Assembly: GCA_937863915.1 (NCBI GenBank)
Contig: CALMID010000469.1
Coordinates: forward strand, 1-10,382
Source of the DNA: an uncultured Pseudomonas sp.
Lineage (GTDB): Bacteria > Pseudomonadota > Gammaproteobacteria > Pseudomonadales > Pseudomonadaceae
Direction of reading: 5' to 3'
Length of the DNA: 10,382 bases
Below are positions 5,391 to 10,382 of the stretch, one piece after another (position 1 is the first letter of the stretch; each line of letters begins with the position of its first letter). Made by a program: the position numbers and the translations under genes. The notes under the pieces were generated by a model. It was not told the origin of the DNA. It saw nothing but the letters and a program-made list of their open reading frames with translations, and made no database searches.

Positions 5391-6440
5391 TCAGCGTTCC
5401 TGAGGCAAGGGTGGCACCTGCCAGTGCTCGCCCGGCTTGGGCGCGCGGAACTGCTCGGCCGGCACCTGCCAGTCAATCAGCGCCTGGTGCAGCGCCTGGG
5501 GCGGGGCGAACTGGTTTTCGTCACTGAGGTTGAAGGTGCCGAAGTGGATGGCCATGCTCTGCCGGCTTTCCAGCTGGCGGTGCGCCTGCACGGCGTCGTC
5601 GGGGTTCATGTGGTTGTCGCGCATGAACCAGCGTGGCGCGTAGGCGCCGATCGGCAGGGCGGCGAAGCGCATGGGGCCGAAGCGCTGGTGGATCAGCTTG
5701 AACTCAGGTCCCAGCCCGGTATCGCCGGGGAACAGCACGGGGCCTTGCGCCGAGTCGAGGACAAAGCCCAGCCACAGGGTCTGGTTGACGTCGGTACGGG
5801 TGCGGGATGACCAGTGCTGTGCCGGCACGGCATGCAGGGTCAGCTCGTCGTTGAGGGCCAGCGATTGCCACCAGTCCAGCTCGGTGATGTGCTGCAGGCC
5901 GGTCTGGCGGATCAGCGCGGCATTGCCCAGGCCGGTGACCACACGTGCCCGGGGGTAGCGTTCGGCGAGCAGGCGCAGAGTGGCCAGGTCGAGGTGGTCG
6001 TAATGGTTGTGGCTGACCAGGATCACGTCGATCGGCGGCAGCGCGTCCAGGGCCACGCCCGGCGGGTGGTAGCGCTTCGGCCCGCCCCAGCTGAACGGGC
6101 TGCTGCGTTCACTCCACAGCGGATCGGTGAGGATGTTCAGGCCATGCTGCTGGATCAGCAGGGTGGCGTGGTTGACGTAGGTAACGTGGAGTTCGTCGCC
6201 CTGTACCCGCTCGGCCAGGCGCGGCGGTTCAGCCGGGCCGGGTTGCGGCAGCCATTCCACTTGCGGTTCACGGTTGAACTGCCATTTCAGGAAACTCCAG
6301 AAACTGTGGTGCGGCTTGGGCTCGATATTGTGGAAGCGCTGGCCATCGAAGTGGTCGCTGACCGGGCCCTGATAGGGCGTCGCGCAGCCAGCCAGAGTCA
6401 GCAGGCTGATCAGCCAGGTGGGACGCAGGGCGCGTGACAT
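5391..6440 (-). CDS. Metallo-beta-lactamase-fold lipoprotein, NAPE-PLD/UlaG-like
   Basis: This 349-residue lipoprotein is most likely attached to the inner face of the outer membrane. Residues 1-19 are a lipoprotein signal (RxxxRPTWLISLLTLAGC) with a canonical LAGC lipobox; Ala follows Cys19, so no Asp+2 retention signal. The mature part has a metallo-beta-lactamase fold of the COG2220 type: VNHATLLIQ at 89-97, the metal-binding HxHxDH motif as SHNHYDH at 143-149, the downstream PAQHWSSRT histidine segment, FPGDTG, and a C-terminal IHFGTF. NAPE-PLD and UlaG relatives are phosphodiesterases or lactonases; the substrate here is unknown, and a lipid or lactone is a guess. The ATG at 6440 is chosen because an in-frame upstream start would add 19 residues before the signal peptide. 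It is divergent from rluE with 84 bp between starts. Confidence 0.9.
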   Translation of the reverse strand: MSRALRPTWLISLLTLAGCATPYQGPVSDHFDGQRFHNIEPKPHHSFWSFLKWQFNREPQVEWLPQPGPAEPPRLAERVQGDELHVTYVNHATLLIQQHGLNILTDPLWSERSSPFSWGGPKRYHPPGVALDALPPIDVILVSHNHYDHLDLATLRLLAERYPRARVVTGLGNAALIRQTGLQHITELDWWQSLALNDELTLHAVPAQHWSSRTRTDVNQTLWLGFVLDSAQGPVLFPGDTGLGPEFKLIHQRFGPMRFAALPIGAYAPRWFMRDNHMNPDDAVQAHRQLESRQSMAIHFGTFNLSDENQFAPPQALHQALIDWQVPAEQFRAPKPGEHWQVPPLPQER

Positions 6441-6455
6441 ATGGTCGTTTCTCGC

Positions 6456-6485
6456 TTGCCGGGGTAACGGCACAGACCCTAGCAT
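6456..6485 (+). promoter_or_regulatory. Candidate sigma-70 promoter of rluE
   Basis: TTGCCG at 6456-6461 and TAGCAT at 6480-6485 are separated by 18 nt, each matching four of six consensus bases. They would place transcription start near 6492, giving a leader of about 33 nt. The short divergent region must also hold the lipoprotein promoter, for which I see no convincing match. Confidence 0.33.
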
Positions 6486-6524
6486 GCGCGCCAGCACTTC
6501 TGCCCAGCCAACTGTTTGCCAGTC

Positions 6525-7187
6525 ATGTCACGTCCGCCGCGTCCCCGCTCGCCGCACTCCAAACCCGCTTCAGCGCCCAAGTCCGCTCCGCGTGCGGCAT
6601 CGCCGGCCGGGCGGCGAGTCGCCAAACCGGCTCCGGCAGAGGCGAAGCTGATCCTGTTGAACAAGCCGTTTGAGGTGCTTACCCAGATTCAGGACGAGCA
6701 GGGGCGCGCCACGCTCAAGGATTTCGTCGATGTGCCGGGCGTGTACCCGGCAGGGCGCCTGGATCGTGACAGCGAAGGCCTGTTGCTGCTGACCAATGAC
6801 GGTCAGTTGCAGGCGCGCATTGCCGACCCCAGGCACAAGCTGAGCAAGACCTACTGGGTGCAGGTGGAAGGGGAGCCCAGCGAGGCTCAGCTGCAGCAAC
6901 TGCGGGATGGCGTGCTGCTCAATGACGGACCGACCCTGCCGGCCGAGGCACGGCAGATCGACGAACCGGAGCTGTGGGAGCGCCACCCGCCGGTCCGTTT
7001 TCGCAAGAGTGTGCCGACCGCCTGGCTGGAGCTGGTGATTCGCGAGGGGCGCAACCGTCAGGTGCGGCGCATGACGGCCGCCGTGGGGCTGCCGACCCTG
7101 CGGTTGGTGCGGGTACGCATCGGCCCCTTTGCTCTCGATGGCCTGCAGCCGGGGCAGTGGCGCGAGGTACCGGCGCGGCTGGAGTGA
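6525..7187 (+). CDS. rluE: 23S rRNA pseudouridine synthase RluE
   Basis: RluE of E. coli converts U2457 of 23S rRNA to pseudouridine. The 220-residue product matches the RsuA/RluB/RluE/RluF family without an S4 domain, as RluE does. Motifs are [11 protein letters not shown] at 44-54, the catalytic [17 protein letters not shown] with Asp80, KTYWVQVEG, the RluE-typical [14 protein letters not shown], and [15 protein letters not shown] with [12 protein letters not shown] near the C terminus. Residues 1-41 are a Pro/Ala/Ser/Lys/Arg-rich, probably disordered basic extension that may help RNA binding. ATG 6525 is chosen over an in-frame TTG at 6516; neither has a visible Shine-Dalgarno. It stands alone on plus, divergent from the lipoprotein gene and convergent with the PilZ gene. 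Identity as RluE rather than another family member rests on the diagnostic central segment. Confidence 0.93.
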   Translation: MSRPPRPRSPHSKPASAPKSAPRAASPAGRRVAKPAPAEAKLILLNKPFEVLTQIQDEQGRATLKDFVDVPGVYPAGRLDRDSEGLLLLTNDGQLQARIADPRHKLSKTYWVQVEGEPSEAQLQQLRDGVLLNDGPTLPAEARQIDEPELWERHPPVRFRKSVPTAWLELVIREGRNRQVRRMTAAVGLPTLRLVRVRIGPFALDGLQPGQWREVPARLE

Positions 7188-7188
7188 G

Positions 7189-7212
7189 GCCCGGCCCGGA
7201 GGCAAGCCGGGC
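7189..7212. terminator. Hairpin between rluE and the PilZ gene
   Basis: GCCCGGC at 7189-7195 pairs perfectly with GCCGGGC at 7206-7212 around a 10-nt loop. An alternative register pairs 7194-7199 with 7207-7212. It begins 2 bases after the rluE stop, in the 39-bp convergent gap, so could end both transcripts. No T tract is present. Confidence 0.4.
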
Positions 7213-7226
7213 GACGAGGCTGAGGG

Positions 7227-7595
7227 TTACTCGCCGCCGAGGGCGGCCAGTTCGCGTTCCAGCAGGCCCAGGTCGCCGAGGTTGAGTTCAACCAGGCGGC
7301 GCAGGTGGCTGATCGAGTCCAGGTCGATGTGCCGGCAGACAAAACCGAGCATCGGGCCGTCCTGACGGGTCAGCACCACTTCCATCTCCACGCGGATATC
7401 GCTGCCCAGGGTGATGATGGCCTTGAGCGGCTGGTTGGTATCGGCATTCCACTGCGCCGGCGCGTGCACCATCAGGCCTTTCAGCGATACGTCGTGCAGT
7501 TGCACCGGCCAGTGACGTTCACCCTGCTGCAGCTCGGTGAGGGCGTCGAAGGCGATGCGCTGGAAGCGCCGGCGCTCGGAAACGGACTCGGTCAT
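7227..7595 (-). CDS. Single-domain PilZ c-di-GMP-binding protein
   Basis: This 122-residue cytoplasmic protein is essentially one PilZ domain, with both c-di-GMP-binding motifs intact: RxxxR as R9-RFQ-R13 near the N terminus, and DxSxxG as D35-VSLKG40. The beta-barrel continues to about residue 95, and a C-terminal helix ([26 protein letters not shown]) follows, as in many short pseudomonad PilZ proteins. Such proteins act as c-di-GMP-responsive adaptors that bind a partner; the partner is not evident. The ATG at 7595 has AGGAG 7 nt upstream. The gene begins 27 nt after the stop of the 718-residue TPR-like protein on the same strand, so co-transcription is likely. The motif evidence is strong; the pathway is not identified. 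Confidence 0.93.
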   Translation of the reverse strand: MTESVSERRRFQRIAFDALTELQQGERHWPVQLHDVSLKGLMVHAPAQWNADTNQPLKAIITLGSDIRVEMEVVLTRQDGPMLGFVCRHIDLDSISHLRRLVELNLGDLGLLERELAALGGE

Positions 7596-7602
7596 GACGG
7601 GA

Positions 7603-7607
7603 CTCCT
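7603..7607 (-). promoter_or_regulatory. Ribosome binding site of the PilZ gene
   Basis: AGGAG on the minus strand, 7 nt upstream of the ATG at 7595. It lies inside the 27-nt gap after the upstream gene, so translation of PilZ can start independently within a shared transcript. Confidence 0.75.
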
Positions 7608-7622
7608 GATGGGTTTGCTTCA

Positions 7623-9779
7623 CTATAGACCCTGGCTGCCGGCGCGGCGACGCCACAGGGCGATCCCGCCCCCGAGCAGCAGGCCGGCGGCGCCCAGCAG
7701 CGGCAGTTTCCAAGGCCCCAGGCCGTGGCGGATGGCGCTGGCCTGCTCCTGCCACTGGCGCGTCTGCGCCGTGGCAAAATCCGGCTCCTGGCACTGCCGG
7801 CCGAAGTCGGCGGCCCAGGGCACATAGGGGCCGTTCTCCACATATTGCCGATAGAGGCGGCGGGCACTGGCCAGGTCGACATATTCCACCCAGCCGCTGC
7901 CCTGGCAGAGCGTCGCGGCATAGGCCTGGCTGGAGTGAGGTAGGCGCTCGGCGGCCTGTTCGGCCAGGGTGGCTGCCAGGTAGCGGTAGTGGTAGCGCAG
8001 ATTGGGCTGGACCAGGTGATCAAGCTGGCGACTGGCTTCGTCTTTGCTCAGCCAGGGGCCGGGCTGCAGTTGCACGGGGCCGAAGGAATAGCTGCCGCCG
8101 AGGACCTGATAGTCGGGGCCCATTTCGCTGCCGAGCAGTTCCATGCCGTGCTGGCGGGCCAGCAGACCGGCGCGGTACAGCGCCTCGGCCTGGCCGATGG
8201 AACTCCAGCGTGACTGCGCCTGCTCGCGGGCCTCGGCATAGTCCTGGGCCTGTTGCTGCAGTTCGGCGCGGGCGAAGTAGTCCGCCGCCTCATCCCAGCG
8301 TTCGGCGCGCAGCAGGCGCCGGCCCAGCAACTCACGCAAGCGAGCAGATACGGGGAGGGGTTCATAGCTGTCGGCGGCGGGTATCTGCTCGGGCGTCGGG
8401 GCGGGTACGTGCTGGTCGACAAACGTCTTCAGCTCGTCGAGGGTCAGCACCCGCTCGGCCACTTCGGCAGTGTCGTACCAGTCCAGATCGCCGCTGGCAT
8501 AGAGCAGCTCGAAGGCTTGCAGATAGTCACCCCGCTCCAGGGCGAGGATGGCGCTTTCACCCTCGACCCGGCAGCGCGGTTTGACCGTCTCGTAGCTCCA
8601 GTCCGGGGCGCGGCGAAAGCCCCATTGCTCGTCATCCGGGAAGGCCTTGGCGGCTTTGGCGTAGGCGTCGCGCGCGGCATCCTTGTCGCCGTCCTGCAAG
8701 GCCAGCTTGGCCCGCAGCCACCAGGCCAGGCCGCTGTCGCCCGCGCGCTGGAGAAACTGGCGGGCCCCGTGGTAGTCGCCGTTCTGGTAGCTGAGGGCGG
8801 CCAGGCGGTCGGCTTCGGCCAGCAGGCCATCACCGCGTTGCAGCAGACGCAGCACGTAGTCCGCACGACCCTCCGGCTGCTCGCCGTAGGACCAGTCCAG
8901 GTGACTGAAGAGAAAGGCGGTGAGCAGGCCGGCGACGGCCGATTGCTGCAGCAATGGGGAAAGTTGTTCCTCGGGCATCTGCCCCAGTTCGCGGGCCAGT
9001 TGCTTGAGCGAGCTGTAGCCGGTGGGCGAGTCGTGCTGCATCTGGCTGGCATAGAGGCGGATGGCGCCGTCCCAGTCGCCGGCCTGGCGTTGCAGGCGGG
9101 CTTGCTCGCCGAGGCTGGCGATGCCCAGCTCCAGCGGGTCGGCAAAGCCGCTGCTGCTCAGGGCGCGGGTTTGGGCGAAGGCGGCGCTGGCTTGCTCGCG
9201 CAAGGCCTGCTGGCGGGCCTGGGCATCTTCCGCGTCGCTTGCCGTCTCGCTCTGGTAGCTCAGTGCGCGTCCCAGGGAGTAGGCGGCCCAGGTGCTGCGC
9301 AGGGCGCGTTCGCTGGCAGGCAGGGCGAGCAGGCGACGGAAGTAATCGGCGGCCAGGGGCCAGTCGCCCTGAGCGAAGGCCACGGCGCCGGCACTGTACA
9401 GGCGCAGCTCGGCGGGCAGATCGGCCGCGGCGGCTTCTGCGGCGGCGGGGTCGGTCAGTCGGCGCAGTTCGGCCAGGCGTGCGGCCTGTTCGGGGCTCAG
9501 GCCAGCCTGTTCCAGCTCGTTGCGCTGTTCGATGTAACGCTGGTTGTCTTCATCCCACCAGGGTTGCAGGGTGGCTTCGCTGGCCTTGCCCAGCCCGGCG
9601 ATAGACTGGCCGAGGCGTGCGGCCTCGACGGCGAAGTTGCCTTCGGGCAGGTCGCTGAGGCTGAGCTGGCGATCGCCCAGCAGGCGCAGCTGGAAGTCGG
9701 GGCCGCAGGCCAGCGTGGCGCTGCTGCCGATAATCAGCGCGGTGCCCAGTAGCGCATGGCGCCAGTCAGGGGTGTGCAT
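7623..9779 (-). CDS. Exported TPR-like repeat protein with C-terminal membrane anchor
   Basis: I do not recognise a named function for this 718-residue protein. It has an N-terminal export signal (about residues 8-24). TLAC at 22-25 is a poor lipobox, so it may be processed at Ala24 or be lipidated atypically. A conserved-looking CGPDFQLRLLGDR block follows at 25-37. Most of the chain is helical and TPR-like: for example RLYSAGAVAFAQGDWPLAADYF at 126-147, LSYQNGDYHGARQFLQRA at 329-346, LRAKLALQDGDKDAARDAYAKA at 355-376, LERGDYLQAFELL at 414-426 and LRAERWDEAADYFARA at 490-505. A single membrane segment at 692-709 ends with RRR, placing a short tail in the cytoplasm and the repeats in the periplasm. 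The ATG at 9779 has AAGGAGG 5 nt upstream. It overlaps the upstream DUF3142-like gene by 14 nt. A periplasmic scaffold is the likeliest role. Confidence 0.87.
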   Translation of the reverse strand: MHTPDWRHALLGTALIIGSSATLACGPDFQLRLLGDRQLSLSDLPEGNFAVEAARLGQSIAGLGKASEATLQPWWDEDNQRYIEQRNELEQAGLSPEQAARLAELRRLTDPAAAEAAAADLPAELRLYSAGAVAFAQGDWPLAADYFRRLLALPASERALRSTWAAYSLGRALSYQSETASDAEDAQARQQALREQASAAFAQTRALSSSGFADPLELGIASLGEQARLQRQAGDWDGAIRLYASQMQHDSPTGYSSLKQLARELGQMPEEQLSPLLQQSAVAGLLTAFLFSHLDWSYGEQPEGRADYVLRLLQRGDGLLAEADRLAALSYQNGDYHGARQFLQRAGDSGLAWWLRAKLALQDGDKDAARDAYAKAAKAFPDDEQWGFRRAPDWSYETVKPRCRVEGESAILALERGDYLQAFELLYASGDLDWYDTAEVAERVLTLDELKTFVDQHVPAPTPEQIPAADSYEPLPVSARLRELLGRRLLRAERWDEAADYFARAELQQQAQDYAEAREQAQSRWSSIGQAEALYRAGLLARQHGMELLGSEMGPDYQVLGGSYSFGPVQLQPGPWLSKDEASRQLDHLVQPNLRYHYRYLAATLAEQAAERLPHSSQAYAATLCQGSGWVEYVDLASARRLYRQYVENGPYVPWAADFGRQCQEPDFATAQTRQWQEQASAIRHGLGPWKLPLLGAAGLLLGGGIALWRRRAGSQGL

Positions 9780-10382
9780 TCCATCCTCCTTGATCGATTT
9801 TTTCGCAGCGTGCCCAGCCCAGTGCCAGTCGGGCGCCGGGGCGCAGTTCAGCAGGCTGTCTGCGGATAAACAAGAGCTGCGCCGGTTCGCGCTGCAGCTG
9901 GTAATGGCGCAGGCCGTCGGCGGCGCTGCACTGGCTGGCGGGCAGCTGCAAACGGGCGGGCAGAGGCCAGGGCAGATTGCCGCGGTTGTACAGGCTCAGC
10001 TGGCTCAGACCGTTCTCGCTATGGACCTGCAGCTCACCCTGCGGCTGCAGCGCCTCGCCACGGGCGACGGCCAGTAGTGTTGCCAGCGGCCAGCTGCGGC
10101 GGTCGTCGGCCAGAGGCAGGCGAAACCAGATCAGCCCCTGCAGGTGTGGTGGCGGCCGCTCGCTTAATTGGCGTAGCAGTAGAGCCATAGCGTGTGGGTC
10201 GCTGCGCAACTCGCGGCGAGGCGCGCGGCTGTCCACGGGTGCTTCGGCTTCTATCAATGGCCGTCGACCGACATTGTCTAGCAAGGCTACCGAATAGGCG
10301 GGCAGAGCCAGCACAAAGGGTGTCTGGCTGCTCTGGCTCCAGCGCTCGGCCCATTTTCGGGCCTGAGTGCTATCGAATAATC
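9766..10382 (-). CDS. DUF3142-like protein, 3' part only (5' end outside window)
   Basis: The reading frame stays open from the right edge of the window to TGA at 9766-9768, giving the last 204 residues; the start lies beyond 10382. Recognisable DUF3142-type segments are TPFVLALPAYSVALL, then PPPHLQGLIWFRLPLADDRR with SWPLATLLAVARGEALQP, followed by a beta-rich C terminus (LSLYNRGNLPWPLPARLQL). The ALPAY and GLIWFRLP strands look like late beta-strands of a TIM-barrel-like, glycoside-hydrolase-related fold, which is inference. A GTG at 10314 could mimic a start, but homology-like sequence continues upstream of it. The 3' end overlaps the TPR-like gene by 14 nt, a sign of translational coupling. 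The function of DUF3142 is unknown to me, and the assignment is from memory of the family pattern. Confidence 0.75.
   Translation of the reverse strand, partial: LFDSTQARKWAERWSQSSQTPFVLALPAYSVALLDNVGRRPLIEAEAPVDSRAPRRELRSDPHAMALLLRQLSERPPPHLQGLIWFRLPLADDRRSWPLATLLAVARGEALQPQGELQVHSENGLSQLSLYNRGNLPWPLPARLQLPASQCSAADGLRHYQLQREPAQLLFIRRQPAELRPGARLALGWARCEKIDQGGWNAHP
9785..9791 (-). promoter_or_regulatory. Strong ribosome binding site of the TPR-like gene
   Basis: AAGGAGG on the minus strand lies 5 nt before ATG 9779 and inside the 3' end of the DUF3142-like coding region. It fixes the start and implies efficient translation from the shared message. Confidence 0.85.

Noticed and set aside
5391..6497. 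Longer form of the lipoprotein starting at 6497
   Set aside because: The extra 19 residues would precede a complete lipoprotein signal peptide and cover the presumed promoter region; ATG 6440 fits better.
8253..9752. A 499-codon open frame on the plus strand opposite the TPR-like gene
   Set aside because: Gly/Ala/Gln/Val-rich shadow translation without a motif, ribosome site or promoter; the opposite strand has signal peptide, repeats and a strong Shine-Dalgarno.
9766..10314. DUF3142-like gene starting at GTG 10314
   Set aside because: The frame stays open to the window edge with plausible protein sequence, and the visible part holds only the C-terminal half of the domain, so the gene is cut by the window.
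1..10382. Mobile element, phage defence or CRISPR content
   Set aside because: No transposase, integrase, toxin-antitoxin pair, restriction gene or regularly spaced repeat array was found on either strand.

Overview
The window looks like chromosomal DNA of Pseudomonas or a close gammaproteobacterial relative. It is GC-rich throughout, packed with genes in typical high-GC3 codon use, and encodes AMP nucleosidase (Amn), 23S rRNA pseudouridine synthase RluE, a single-domain PilZ protein and an AidB-like acyl-CoA dehydrogenase. I see no tRNA, rRNA, CRISPR array, insertion sequence, integrase or plasmid/phage gene, and no gene-free stretch over 300 bases. It reads as core genome, not a mobile island.

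Layout: (1) 1-2451, plus strand: a terminator-like hairpin, then a TetR-family repressor overlapping by ATGA with an AidB-like flavoprotein gene. (2) 2452-3715: two tandem hairpins, the second containing a LexA-like CTGT-N8-ACAG dyad. Then a small exported HExxH (DUF4157-like) protein on plus converges, with a 5-bp gap, on a minus-strand exported ClpP-fold protein that seems to lack the catalytic serine. (3) 3716-5390: a divergent control region with a strong leader hairpin, amn on plus, and a long imperfect hairpin shared with the next gene. (4) 5391-7226: a minus-strand metallo-beta-lactamase-fold lipoprotein divergent from rluE on plus. (5) 7227-10382, all minus strand: the 3' part of a DUF3142-like gene, a 718-residue exported TPR-like protein with a C-terminal membrane anchor (14-nt overlap), then a PilZ protein 27 nt further on.

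How the genes may work together: TetR and the AidB-like enzyme form one translationally coupled unit, probably autoregulated by an acyl-CoA-like or stress ligand. Amn and RluE are housekeeping (adenylate pool, ribosome modification). The most system-like group is DUF3142 - TPR membrane protein - PilZ. It couples two uncharacterised envelope proteins to a cytoplasmic c-di-GMP receptor, but the functional link is inference from gene order. No defence or other obviously new multi-gene system is evident. The most useful leads are this three-gene cluster, the apparent ClpP-fold pseudoenzyme and the LexA-like dyad downstream of the aidB-like gene.
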